Of a stretch of 64,000 nt of DNA, positions 26,924 through 36,224 are shown piece by piece (the first letter of the stretch is position 1; every line of letters begins with the position of its first letter). The position numbers and the translations under genes were made by a program. The stretch spans positions 124,001 to 188,000 of the forward strand of contig NZ_JOEH01000021.1 in NCBI RefSeq assembly GCF_000719095.1, written 5' to 3'. Source of the stretch: Streptacidiphilus jeojiense (GTDB taxonomy: Bacteria; Actinomycetota; Actinomycetes; Streptomycetales; Streptomycetaceae). Under the pieces are notes generated by a model. The model was not told the origin of the DNA. It did not search any database and was given only the letters and a program-made list of their open reading frames with translations.

Positions 26924-28366
26924 CTACCCAGGCCCCTCGGCCGGGACACCGCCGGCCCGGGCGGCGAACAGCGCGGCCAGCACGCACGGCAGGAGCAGCA
27001 GCACGAAGGCGGCGGCGTAGCCGGCCGGGTCGGGCAGCCGGGTCCGCAGCACCGTGTTGAACAGCGCCGAGGCGGCGCCCAGGACGGCGATCTGGCCCAG
27101 GTTCTGCGAGGTCTGCATCGCACTTCCGGCGTAGCCGCGGCGGTCCGGCGGGCTGTGGGCGATCGAGAGCAGCGTGAGCGAGGGGGCGAGCAGGCCCATC
27201 CCCAGCGCCGCGACCACCATCGCCGACGCCGCGGTGAGCGCGGGCACCGCCGGCAGCGTCCCGACCGCCGCCAGCGCCGCGGCCAGGGCCAGCAGCAGCG
27301 CCCCGGCCGCCACCAGCCGGTGCCGGGGCACGTGCTCCAGCAGCCGGCCCTGGGCCCAGGAGGACGCGGCCCAGGCCAGGGCGGCGGCGGTGAAGGCCAG
27401 ACCGGTCACCGCCGCGGGCACATGACGGAGGGTGACCAGCAGCAGCGGGACGAAGGCCTCCAGGGTGAAGTACACCCCCGAGCCCAGCCCGCGCAGCAGC
27501 ACCGAGGCCGGCAGTCCGCGGGCGGCCCGCCAGGTGCCCGGTGGCAGCAGCCGCGGCGCGAAGGCCACCAGCAGGCCGAGGCCGCCGCCCGCGCACAGCA
27601 GATGGAGCAGGTCCCAGCCGGAGACGGCGTACTGGGCCAGCGCCGCGCCGGCGCTCACCGCGGCGGCGACCGCCAGCGCGGGGCGCGGCGGCCGTACGCC
27701 GATGGAGCCGATGGCGTTGGAGGAGGGCGGGGCGGTCCGCCCGGCGCGGCGGCGCAGCAGCACCACCACGGCCAGCGCCGGCAGCAGGTTCAGCGCGGCC
27801 AGGCCGAAGAACACCGCACGCCAGGACCACCAGGTGGCCACCAGCCCGGCCAGCGGCGGACCGGCCAGCGAGGGGATGATCCAGCAGGTGCTCATCAGCG
27901 CCAGGGCCCGGGCCCGCAGCCGGTCCGGGTAGGCCTGGGCGATGGCGGTGTTGACGGCCACCGCGACCACTCCGGCCGACAGCCCGTCCAGGAACCGACC
28001 GGCCGCCAGCTGCCAGATCGAGGTGCTGGTGGCCGAGACCAGCAGGGTGGCCACGGCCAGCGCCACACCCGCGGCCAGCGGCCGGTCCGCCCCGGCCCGG
28101 TCCGACCAGTCGCCGCCCAGCACCCCGCCGAACAGGCTCGCGGCCACGAAGCAGCCGGCCACCAGCGGATAGAGCGACACCCCGTGCAGGTCCTGGGCGG
28201 CCACCGGCAGCGTCGGCACCACCGCCAGCGCGGCGAAGCCGGTCAGGAACATCACCGCGGCCAGGCTCGCGGTGACGGCCGCGTGCGGCCGGGAGAAGAG
28301 CCCCTCGGCGGTCGCCCCGGCCCGGGATGGCAGCCGCTCGGAGAGCGCCTTCTGATCATCGGTCAC
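26924..28366 (-). CDS. MFS transporter
   Basis: Major facilitator superfamily transporter of 480 residues with 12-14 hydrophobic helices. The loop after helix 2 reads GGDWSDRAGADRPL (motif A-like, with the aspartate and arginines). Later motifs include AGRFLDGLSAGVVAVAVNTAIAQAYPDRLRARALAL and WIIPSLAGPPLAGLVATWWSWRAVF, characteristic of drug:H+ antiporters. GTG start at 28366. No regulator is adjacent. An efflux role is inferred from family; the substrate is unknown. Confidence 0.88.
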   Translation of the reverse strand: MTDDQKALSERLPSRAGATAEGLFSRPHAAVTASLAAVMFLTGFAALAVVPTLPVAAQDLHGVSLYPLVAGCFVAASLFGGVLGGDWSDRAGADRPLAAGVALAVATLLVSATSTSIWQLAAGRFLDGLSAGVVAVAVNTAIAQAYPDRLRARALALMSTCWIIPSLAGPPLAGLVATWWSWRAVFFGLAALNLLPALAVVVLLRRRAGRTAPPSSNAIGSIGVRPPRPALAVAAAVSAGAALAQYAVSGWDLLHLLCAGGGLGLLVAFAPRLLPPGTWRAARGLPASVLLRGLGSGVYFTLEAFVPLLLVTLRHVPAAVTGLAFTAAALAWAASSWAQGRLLEHVPRHRLVAAGALLLALAAALAAVGTLPAVPALTAASAMVVAALGMGLLAPSLTLLSIAHSPPDRRGYAGSAMQTSQNLGQIAVLGAASALFNTVLRTRLPDPAGYAAAFVLLLLPCVLAALFAARAGGVPAEGPG

Positions 28367-28568
28367 GACCGTTCAGGCTATGTCCGGGCCAGGACCGCCC
28401 GCCATCCGTTTTTCCCGTCCCCGACCGGCCCCCGGGGCGGTTCGGGGTGGTGTGTAGCCTCTTCGACGGCCCACGAGTGGCCGTCCCGGCCGCTCTCGCC
28501 CAGGCTGGGACGCGTCATGCAGCACGAAGCACACCGGAACGACGACCCCAGGACCGGGAAGACGATCG

Positions 28569-29942
28569 ATGATGAGTGACGACCTCGCCGAGCGCATCGC
28601 CGCGCTCATGCCGCGCGCCCAGGCGGACCTCGCCGAACTGGTCGCCATCCCCTCGGTGGCCGATCCGCGCCAGTACCCGCCCGAGGAGTGCCGCCGCGCC
28701 GCCCAGTGGGTGGCCGACGCCTTCACCGAGGCCGGACTGCACGATGTGCACCTGGCGCTGACCCCCGACGGCAGCCACGCCGTGCTGGGCCACCGCCCGG
28801 CCCCGCCCGGCGCCCCGACCGTGCTGCTGTACTGCCACTACGACGTCCAGCCCCCGCTCGACGAGGACGCCTGGACCTCGCCGCCGTTCCGGCTGACTGA
28901 ACGCGACGGCCGCTGGTACGGGCGCGGCGCGGCGGACTGCAAGGGCAACATCGTCATGCACCTCACCGCTCTGCGCGCCCTGGGCGAGGACCTGCCGGTC
29001 GGCGTCAAGCTGGTCGCCGAGGGCTCGGAGGAGCAGGGCACCGGCGGCCTGGAGCAGTACGTCCCCGGCCACATCGACGAACTGCTCGCGGACGTCCTGC
29101 TGATCGCCGACACCGGCAACGCCGCCGTCGGCGTGCCCACCGCCACCACCTCGCTGCGCGGCGTCGCCAACCTGGTGGTCACGGTCAGCACGCTGCGCGG
29201 CGACGTGCACTCCGGGATGTTCGGCGGCGCCGCCCCGGACGCCCTGGCGGCGCTGATCCGGATCCTGGACTCGCTGCGCGGACCGCAGGGCGGAACCGTC
29301 ATCAAGGGCCTGGACTGCACCGGGAGCTGGAGCGGAGAGGGCTACGACGAGGAGCAGTTCCGGGCCGACGCGGGCGTGCTGGACGGCGTCTCGCTGATCG
29401 GCGGCGGCACGGTCGCCGACCGGCTGTGGGCGCGGCCGGCGGTCACCGTCCTCGGCATCGACTGCCCGCCGGTGGTCGGCTCGGCCGCGGCGGTCCCGGC
29501 CACCGCCCGGGCCCGGGTGAGCCTGCGGGTGCCGCCCGGCACCGACCCGGAGGCGGCGCTGCAGGCGCTGACGGCGCATCTGCGCACCGCCGCTCCCTGG
29601 GGCGCCCGGGTGGAGGTGGAGCGCGAGTCCACCGGTTCCCCGTTCAGCGCCACCACCAGCGGCCCGGCGTACGCGGCGCTGGACCGGGCCGCCCGCGAGG
29701 TCTACGGCAAGCCGCTGGCCTACGTCGGGCAGGGCGGCTCCATCCCGCTCTGCAACGTCCTGGCCCGGACCTACCCGGAGGCCGAGATCGTGCTGATGGG
29801 CGTGGAGGAGCCGCTCTGCGCGATCCACGCGCCGGACGAGAGCGTGGACCCCACCGAGATCCAGCGGATGGCCCAGGTGGAGGCGGAGTTCCTGCGCGGC
29901 TACGCCGAGGTCTGGCGCTCAGGGCGCCGCGGGGGTTCCTGA
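28569..29942 (+). CDS. M20-family dipeptidase
   Basis: Zinc-dependent peptidase of 457 residues. Metal-binding motifs are in family order: LLYCHYDVQPPLDE (His, Asp), GRGAADCKGN (Asp), EGSEEQGTGGLEQY (Glu pair), IADTG (Asp) and a final His in CAIHAPDESVD. A dimerisation lid domain occupies the middle third (NLVVTVSTLRGDVHSGMFGG). ATG 28569 is followed by a second ATG at 28572; either may start. It is related to the CNDP-like dipeptidases. Its 3' end overlaps the convergent HD-oxygenase gene by 24 bp. Confidence 0.91.
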   Translation: MMSDDLAERIAALMPRAQADLAELVAIPSVADPRQYPPEECRRAAQWVADAFTEAGLHDVHLALTPDGSHAVLGHRPAPPGAPTVLLYCHYDVQPPLDEDAWTSPPFRLTERDGRWYGRGAADCKGNIVMHLTALRALGEDLPVGVKLVAEGSEEQGTGGLEQYVPGHIDELLADVLLIADTGNAAVGVPTATTSLRGVANLVVTVSTLRGDVHSGMFGGAAPDALAALIRILDSLRGPQGGTVIKGLDCTGSWSGEGYDEEQFRADAGVLDGVSLIGGGTVADRLWARPAVTVLGIDCPPVVGSAAAVPATARARVSLRVPPGTDPEAALQALTAHLRTAAPWGARVEVERESTGSPFSATTSGPAYAALDRAAREVYGKPLAYVGQGGSIPLCNVLARTYPEAEIVLMGVEEPLCAIHAPDESVDPTEIQRMAQVEAEFLRGYAEVWRSGRRGGS

Positions 29943-30521
29943 CGGCTGCTCGGACGGCGCCGCGGTGAGCAACCGGGCCAGCAGCGGGCGGAAGTGGTCG
30001 AATCCGGGGGTGGGGGCCTCCGGGTCCTTGGCGGCGTCGTCCCAGCGGCGCAGCCGCACCGCGTCCGCGCCGTAGCGGTGTGCGGCGAAGGCGGCGGCCT
30101 CGGCCGGCGTCATCGGACCGCCCTGCACCGCGAGGGTGTGCACCGAGGCGGGCGAGAGCGTGGCGGCGTAGTCGGGTTCCACCGCGCACAGGTAGCGCTT
30201 GGCGGCGACGTGCAGCCGCACCGGCTCGGTGACGTCCGGGCCGAACCAGCGGGCCAGCCGGTCGGCGCCGGTGTGGCTGTGCCGGTTGTCGGTCCCCGCC
30301 ATCAGGTCGTGGCCGGTGGCCTCCCCGTGGAAGTGGCCGAGGTCGTGCAGCAGGGAGGCGGCCACCAGCGCCGGCTCCGCACCCGCGGCCTCGGCCAGCG
30401 CGCCGGTCTGCAGCATGTGCTGGGCCTGGGTCACGTCCTCGCCGAAGTACTCGGCGCTGCCCTGGCCCTCGAACAGCTCCGACAGTTCGGACAGGACGTC
30501 GGGGATCTGAGCGGGGGTCAT
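29919..30521 (-). CDS. HD-domain diiron oxygenase, TmpB/PhnZ-like (organophosphonate C-P cleavage)
   Basis: Protein of 200 residues with the full ligand set known for PhnZ-type mixed-valent diiron oxygenases: Tyr25 and Glu28 (YFGE), His35, His59-Asp60 and His63 in LLHDLGHFH, a His in RHSHTG, His104 in VRLHVAAKRYL, and Arg158/Asp161 in LRRWDDAAK. These enzymes oxidatively cleave the C-P bond of a 1-hydroxy-phosphonate. The gene overlaps its upstream oxygenase by 4 bp. TmpB makes glycine betaine and phosphate from hydroxylated 2-trimethylaminoethylphosphonate; PhnZ makes glycine. The partner here is TmpA-like, so a TmpB-like role is the best guess. Confidence 0.84.
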   Translation of the reverse strand: MTPAQIPDVLSELSELFEGQGSAEYFGEDVTQAQHMLQTGALAEAAGAEPALVAASLLHDLGHFHGEATGHDLMAGTDNRHSHTGADRLARWFGPDVTEPVRLHVAAKRYLCAVEPDYAATLSPASVHTLAVQGGPMTPAEAAAFAAHRYGADAVRLRRWDDAAKDPEAPTPGFDHFRPLLARLLTAAPSEQPSGTPAAP

Positions 30522-31651
30522 GCTGCGGCTCCTCGGCGAGGGTCGGTCCCGGCACCGCCGGGTCGGTCGTGGTGCAGGACGGCGATGGTGCTGAACAGGC
30601 CGTCCAGATCCGCGTAGCAGCCCTGGAGGTGGCGTCCGCCGCTGCTCGCGAAGGCGGTCCTGGCGTGCAGCAGCCGGGTGTTGTCAAAGATCAGGCAGTC
30701 GCCCGGGGTGAGCCGGAAGTCGAGCCGCAGTCCCGGCCGCAGCAGGATCTCGGCGAAGGAGCGGTAGGCGGCGTAGAAGGCCTCGATCCCTGCGGCGGGC
30801 AGCCGCAGGGTGCCGGTGGAGCGGTTGTTGAAGCGGATCTCGCGGATCCGGCCGTGCGCGTCGGTGCCGACGGTTGGGCGGTGGGCGCTGAGCCGGGTGG
30901 TGGCGTCGGCGAAGCTGAACGGCACCGGGGTGCGGGTCAGCACGTCGAAGGCGGCCGGGTCCTCCGCACGCAGCAGCGCGGCGGCGGTGAAGCCGTCCAC
31001 CAGACCGGAGTCGCCGCCTTCGGCGCTGTTCACCAGGCAGTGCAGCAGTTGCAGCGTGGGGACCGGGTCGCGGTAGGGGTTGTCGGTGTGCGGGCCGATC
31101 CGCTCGGAGGTGAAGGCGAGGTTGTTCGGGGTTTCCTCGACCCGGACCTCGAAGATCCGCCCGTAGTTGGTCTCCCGCACGAAGCCGAAGGTCCGGGCGA
31201 CCTCGGTGACCTGGCCTTCGCGCACGGGGACGCCGCGCAGGACCGCGAAGCCCAGCCGGGCGACGGCCTCCAGGGTGCGCAGCCGGGTGTCCGGGTCCCG
31301 CAGGTAGTCGGACCAGTCCGCGGCCGGGACCGCGCCGGCCAGGTCCGCGGCGGTCCACAGGGTCTTGGCGTCCTCGGTTCGATCGTCGCCGGCGTCCGCC
31401 GCCGCGAGGCCGGGGTCCTGGGTGCCGGCGATCCAGGCCTCGGTGTAGGCGGAGACATGGCCGTCGGGTTCCCAGACCACCTCCCAGCCCGGCGCGCCGT
31501 CCACGGTGGTGCGCGACTGCGTCGAGACGGCGAGATCCCGGGGCAGATCCGTGATCTGGAACAGCTTCTGACCGTTGCGCGGATCGCGGCAGCGGGCGCA
31601 GCGGCAGTTGTCGCGCAGCCACGCGGACGGCAGCGAAGCGGGGTCGGACAT
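30518..31651 (-). CDS. Fe(II)/2-oxoglutarate oxygenase, TmpA / gamma-butyrobetaine-hydroxylase-like
   Basis: Dioxygenase of 377 residues. The N-terminal zinc domain has C16-x-C18-x2-C21 and His65 (NCRCARC, DGHVSAYTEAW), as in gamma-butyrobetaine hydroxylase. The TauD-like catalytic domain has His188-x-Asp190 (GPHTDNPYRDP), distal His329 (LLHARTAF) and Arg340 for 2-oxoglutarate. I chose ATG 31651. It overlaps the HD-oxygenase by 4 bp. The TmpA/TmpB pair uses exactly this combination, so phosphonate hydroxylation at C1 is more likely than carnitine synthesis. The substrate is inferred. Confidence 0.85.
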   Translation of the reverse strand: MSDPASLPSAWLRDNCRCARCRDPRNGQKLFQITDLPRDLAVSTQSRTTVDGAPGWEVVWEPDGHVSAYTEAWIAGTQDPGLAAADAGDDRTEDAKTLWTAADLAGAVPAADWSDYLRDPDTRLRTLEAVARLGFAVLRGVPVREGQVTEVARTFGFVRETNYGRIFEVRVEETPNNLAFTSERIGPHTDNPYRDPVPTLQLLHCLVNSAEGGDSGLVDGFTAAALLRAEDPAAFDVLTRTPVPFSFADATTRLSAHRPTVGTDAHGRIREIRFNNRSTGTLRLPAAGIEAFYAAYRSFAEILLRPGLRLDFRLTPGDCLIFDNTRLLHARTAFASSGGRHLQGCYADLDGLFSTIAVLHHDRPGGAGTDPRRGAAA

Positions 31652-31765
31652 CCGTCGGCCTTCCGAGGTCGGGGAAAGTTGTACAGACAACTTCGCCGCT
31701 CGGGATGAAGCGGTGGCCAACGGCCGGGTGGTCCCGGATGAACGCACCATGCGAGTCGTGGCCGC

Positions 31766-32146
31766 TCAGCGGGGGAGCTGCTGCAGGGTCCAGCCGTTGC
31801 CGTCCGGGTCGGTGAACGCCGCGTAGGACACGGTCGGCTTGCCCGGCGCGCTCATGTCCACGACCTCGGCGACCTCGACCCCGCGCCCGACCAGCTCGGC
31901 CCGCGCGTCGTGGATGTCGTCCACGACGAGGTGCAGTCCTTGGACCGAGCCCGGGGGAGTGCCGACGACGCCCACGCCGATGGCCACCGAGCAGGACGAC
32001 CCGGGCGGTGTCAGCTGGACCACGCGGAACGCCTCGTTCGGGCTGAAGTCCAGGTCGACCTTGAAGCCCAGCAGGTCGGCGTAGAACGCCTTGGCGCGGT
32101 CGACGTCGGCGACCGGGAGCGGGATGAGTTCGAGGCGGTAGTCCAT
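31766..32146 (-). CDS. VOC-family (glyoxalase/bleomycin-resistance-like) protein
   Basis: Metalloprotein-fold protein of 126 residues with paired beta-alpha-beta-beta-beta modules: LELIPLPVADVDRAKAFYADLLGFKVDLDF at the N-terminus and GLHLVVDDIHDARAELVGRGVEVAEV followed by YAAFTDPDGNGWTLQQLP. The C-terminal DPDGNGWTLQQ is the usual VOC end. ATG 32146. It lies 114 bp upstream of the TmpA-like gene on the same strand, but the spacing argues against a tight operon. Substrate unknown. Confidence 0.87.
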   Translation of the reverse strand: MDYRLELIPLPVADVDRAKAFYADLLGFKVDLDFSPNEAFRVVQLTPPGSSCSVAIGVGVVGTPPGSVQGLHLVVDDIHDARAELVGRGVEVAEVVDMSAPGKPTVSYAAFTDPDGNGWTLQQLPR

Positions 32147-32237
32147 GGCGGTGGTTCCCTTCGCGTCACGGGGTGTGTCGGTCAGTCTTCACCCCTGAGT
32201 CGGAACCGGCCGCCTGGATTCGACACCGTCGGCGCTG

Positions 32238-33221
<984 letters not shown>

Positions 33222-33241
33222 TGCGGTTCTCCTTCTCTAAC

Positions 33242-33255
33242 TAACTGGATAGATA
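33242..33255. promoter_or_regulatory. TetR operator, degenerate copy
   Basis: TAACTGGATAGATA matches the nearby palindrome TAACTAGATAGTTA at 12 of 14 positions and lies 20 bp upstream of the aldo/keto reductase start. Confidence 0.5.
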
Positions 33256-33287
33256 CATACCCTAGGTCTGCGGATCGGTTATGTCAA

Positions 33288-33301
33288 TAACTAGATAGTT
33301 A
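33288..33301. promoter_or_regulatory. TetR operator
   Basis: TAACTA-GA-TAGTTA is a perfect 6-bp inverted repeat in an AT-rich patch between the divergent aldo/keto reductase and TetR genes, 19 bp before the TetR start. It fits autoregulation plus control of the reductase. Confidence 0.7.
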
Positions 33302-33319
33302 ATTGGTAGGATGGTCGGT

Positions 33320-33898
33320 ATGCCACGGGATTCCAGCGCCACCAAGGCCAGGCTGCTCGACGCCGCCTTCGACGAGTTCGCCGCCTACGGCATCGCCGGC
33401 GCCCGGGTGGACCGGATCGCCGAGGCCGCGGGTGCGAACAAGCGGCTGATCTACGTCTACTTCGGCAACAAGGAGCAGCTGTTCGACGAGGTCCTGCGGC
33501 GGGCGCTGGCGGAGGGCGCCGAGTCGGTGCCGTTCGACGTCGACGACCTGCCCGGCTACGCGGGTGCGATCTTCGACCACCTGGTCGCCAGGCCGGACCT
33601 GATGCGCCTGCGGCTGTGGAAGCTGCTGGAGCGCCCCTCCGCCACCGGGCTCGAGCACGACGCCTTCCGGGGCAAGGCCGCCGCCGTGGCCGCCGCGCAG
33701 CAGCGGGGCGACGTCGCCCCCGGGATGGAGCCCGACGATCTGCTGACCCTGGTCCTGGCCGCGGCCCAGGCCTGGTTCTGGGCCGCCGAGGGCGTCGACC
33801 CCCAGGAGGTCGGCAAGGCGTGGCCGACCGAGCGGCTGGCTCTGCACCGCGCGGCGGTCGTCGAGGCCGCCCGCCGGATGACCGAGCCGAGGGCCTGA
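33320..33898 (+). CDS. TetR-family transcriptional regulator
   Basis: Regulator of 192 residues: N-terminal HTH KARLLDAAFDEFAAYGIAGARVDRIAEAAGANKRLIYVYFGNKEQLFDEVL (about residues 9-58), then an all-helical ligand domain. I chose ATG 33320 because GTAGGA lies 7-10 bp upstream; the in-frame ATG 33311 directly abuts that site. Divergent from the aldo/keto reductase, with operators in the gap. The ligand is probably an aldehyde or other small molecule, by inference. Confidence 0.9.
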   Translation: MPRDSSATKARLLDAAFDEFAAYGIAGARVDRIAEAAGANKRLIYVYFGNKEQLFDEVLRRALAEGAESVPFDVDDLPGYAGAIFDHLVARPDLMRLRLWKLLERPSATGLEHDAFRGKAAAVAAAQQRGDVAPGMEPDDLLTLVLAAAQAWFWAAEGVDPQEVGKAWPTERLALHRAAVVEAARRMTEPRA

Positions 33899-33939
33899 CC
33901 GGCACGAGGCACGGCCGAGGCGGGTCGCGGTAGGTCGGG

Positions 33940-34629
33940 TCAGGTCTCGGCGGTCGTCGTGAGCAGGCGGTGGAAGTCCTCGCGTCCCTCGGCCCGGTGC
34001 TCCGCCAGCAGCCGTAGCGCCTCCTGCGTCCTGCCGGACTCGAAGGCGTCCAGGACGGCCTCGTGCTCGCGCAGGATCGCGTGCGCGCGGGCGGCGTCGC
34101 CCTTCAGGGCGGTGCGCCGGTAGGCCAGGGCGCGGTGGGGTTCCAGTGCGTCCCACAGCTGCCGCACGAAGCGCAGCAGCCATTCGTTGTCGCAGCGCTC
34201 CAGCAGCGCGAAGTGGAAGGCGCGGTTGCTGACGATGGCCGCGTAGCCGTCGCCGGCCAGGGTGGCCGCCAGTTGTGCGTCCACGGCGGCGCGCATCGCC
34301 GCGAGGTCCTCGGGGCGCAGCCGGGTGGAGGCCACCGCCTCGGCCTCGGTCTCCAGCAGCTCGCGCAGCCGGAAGATCCCGTCCACGCTCTCCGGGCGCA
34401 GCTCGGTGACCGTGTAGCCGCGCTGCGGCAGGTAACTGACGATCCCTTCGCCGGCCAGCGTCTTCAGCGCCTCGCGGACCGGGATGACGCTCAGCCCCAG
34501 TTCCTCGGCGGCCGCGCTCTGGCGGATCTGCGCACCGGGCGGCAGGTCGCCGCGCACGATCGCGTTGCGCAGCTCGACCACGGCCACGGCCTCGGCGGTG
34601 CGGGGGAAGGAGGTTCGCTTCAGTGCCAC
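33940..34629 (-). CDS. GntR-family (FadR/FCD) regulator of the PrpD/LeuCD operon
   Basis: Regulator of 229 residues. The winged helix is LRNAIVRGDLPPGAQIRQSAAAEELGLSVIPVREALKTLAGEGIVSYLPQRGYTVTEL, followed by an FCD effector domain with metal-ligand histidines (NRAFHFALLERC and ILREHEAVLDAF). GTG start at 34629. It is divergent from a four-gene catabolic operon at 34706-38871; a 21-bp palindrome sits in the 76-bp gap. FCD ligands are usually organic acids, which fits the operon. Confidence 0.9.
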   Translation of the reverse strand: MALKRTSFPRTAEAVAVVELRNAIVRGDLPPGAQIRQSAAAEELGLSVIPVREALKTLAGEGIVSYLPQRGYTVTELRPESVDGIFRLRELLETEAEAVASTRLRPEDLAAMRAAVDAQLAATLAGDGYAAIVSNRAFHFALLERCDNEWLLRFVRQLWDALEPHRALAYRRTALKGDAARAHAILREHEAVLDAFESGRTQEALRLLAEHRAEGREDFHRLLTTTAET

Positions 34630-34662
34630 GGGCCCATGCTAGCGTGGCGCCGCACAAAACTA

Positions 34663-34683
34663 GATGTTATAAATTCTAATATC
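34663..34683. promoter_or_regulatory. GntR-family operator, 21-bp palindrome
   Basis: The pattern GAT.TTA.AA-n-TT.TAA.ATC is symmetric at 16 of 20 positions around A34673. It is a strikingly AT-rich island in this GC-rich genome, placed 23 bp before the start of the catabolic operon and 34 bp before the divergent gntR start. Confidence 0.7.
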
Positions 34684-34705
34684 GACGATGAAGTGAGGCG
34701 AGACC

Positions 34706-36184
34706 ATGCTGACCACCGACGCAGCGGGACCCCCCGACTCGGACGGCCCCACCGACCCGGACGGCCCCACCGGCCGACTCGCCCAGTGGCTGGCGGCGTC
34801 GACCCTGGACCGGATCCCGGTCCAGGTGCGCGAGCGCGCCGCCCACCTGGTCCTGGACGGTCTGGGCTGCGCGCTGATCGGCGCCCAACTGCCGTGGTCC
34901 CGCACCGCGGTGGAGGCGGTACTGGCACTGGAGGGGGAGGGCGACACCCCGCTGATCGGCTGGGGCCGCGGCACCGGCGCCGCGGCGGCGGCGGTACTCA
35001 ACGGGACCTTCATCCAGGGCTTCGAACTCGACGACTACTACCCGAGGGCTCCGCTGCACTGCGCCTCCCTGGTGCTGCCGGCGCTGCTGTCCACCGCCTC
35101 CCGACGCGGCACCGGCACCGGCACCGGCACCGGAGCCGTCACCGGCGCGGACTTCCTGCACGCCGTGATCGCCGGCATCGAGACCGGCACCCGGGTCGGC
35201 CTGGCCCTCAACGGCCCGGAGATGCTGCTGCGCGGCTGGCACTCGGGGCCGGTCTTCGGCACCCACGCCGCCGCGGCGGCCTGCGGGGTGCTCCGCGGCC
35301 TGGACGGGGCGGCCTTCGAGGACGCGCTGGGCCTGGCGGCCACCCAGTCGGCCGGGCTGATGGCGGCCCAGTACGAGGCGATGTCCAAGCGCATGCACCA
35401 CGGCTTCGCCGCCCGCAACGGCTTCTACGCCGCCGGGCTGGCCGAGGGCGGCTACACCGGCATCAAGCGGGTGTTCGAGCGCTCCTACGGCGGTTTCCTG
35501 TCCACCTTCGGCGAGGGCCACCACCCCGATGCCGCCCGGATCAGCGGCGACCTGGGGAAGGTCTGGAACACCGAGGCGGTCACCGTCAAGATCCATGCGG
35601 CGATGGGCGGACTGCACCCGGCGATCGACGCCGTGCTCGCCCTGGTCCGCGAGCACGGGATCACCGCGCGGGACGTCGACGCGGTCCGGATCCAGGTCCC
35701 CGGCACGGTGTACCACCACGGCTGGTGGCAGCCCGAGCGCCCGCTGACCACCATCGGCGCGCAGATGAACATCGCCTACGCCACCTCGGTGGCCCTGCTG
35801 GACGGGCAGGTCGGCCCGGCCCAGTTCACCGCCGCCCGGATCGACGCCGACGACGTGTGGTCGCTGATCGGGCGCACCGGGGTCGAGCAGGTCGACGAGC
35901 AGCAGGACCCCTCCTGGGACCAGCCCGGCTACAACACCCGGGTCACCCTGGCCCTGCGCAGTGGCGGGACCCTGACCCGGGCCCTGAACCAGCCGCACGG
36001 CGGCCCGGACGACCCGCTGACCAACGCCGAGATCCGCGCCAAGTACCGGACCCTGACCGCCCACGCGGTCGACCCGGAACGCGCCGCCGAGATCGAGCGG
36101 CTGGTGCTCGGCCTGGAGCAGCAGCCCGACCTGCGGCCGCTGATCGACCTGCTCGCCGCCCCCGCCCGCGGCGCGCTGGGCTGA
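34706..36184 (+). CDS. MmgE/PrpD-family protein (2-methylcitrate dehydratase-like)
   Basis: Protein of 492 residues from the MmgE/PrpD family, which dehydrates 2-methylcitrate or decarboxylates cis-aconitate. Motifs are RERAAHLVLDGLGCALIGAQ near residue 40, a family core ending FELDDYYP, YEAMSKRMHHGFAARNGFYAAGLAEGGYTG and VKIHAAMGGLHPAIDAVLAL. A (GGCACC)n run at 35107-35133 adds a GTGTGTGTG stretch. ATG 34706 follows GTGAGG. It is the first gene of the GntR-controlled operon; downstream lyase and hydratase genes suggest that it dehydrates a citrate-like tricarboxylate. Confidence 0.87.
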   Translation: MLTTDAAGPPDSDGPTDPDGPTGRLAQWLAASTLDRIPVQVRERAAHLVLDGLGCALIGAQLPWSRTAVEAVLALEGEGDTPLIGWGRGTGAAAAAVLNGTFIQGFELDDYYPRAPLHCASLVLPALLSTASRRGTGTGTGTGAVTGADFLHAVIAGIETGTRVGLALNGPEMLLRGWHSGPVFGTHAAAAACGVLRGLDGAAFEDALGLAATQSAGLMAAQYEAMSKRMHHGFAARNGFYAAGLAEGGYTGIKRVFERSYGGFLSTFGEGHHPDAARISGDLGKVWNTEAVTVKIHAAMGGLHPAIDAVLALVREHGITARDVDAVRIQVPGTVYHHGWWQPERPLTTIGAQMNIAYATSVALLDGQVGPAQFTAARIDADDVWSLIGRTGVEQVDEQQDPSWDQPGYNTRVTLALRSGGTLTRALNQPHGGPDDPLTNAEIRAKYRTLTAHAVDPERAAEIERLVLGLEQQPDLRPLIDLLAAPARGALG

Positions 36185-36224
36185 CCGCGCGTCGCCCCCC
36201 ACCCGTCCCTGCTGAGGAGCCGTC

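Noticed and set aside
30518..31651. Annotation as carnitine-pathway gamma-butyrobetaine hydroxylase
   Set aside because: The overlapping HD diiron oxygenase has no role in carnitine synthesis but is the known partner of TmpA.
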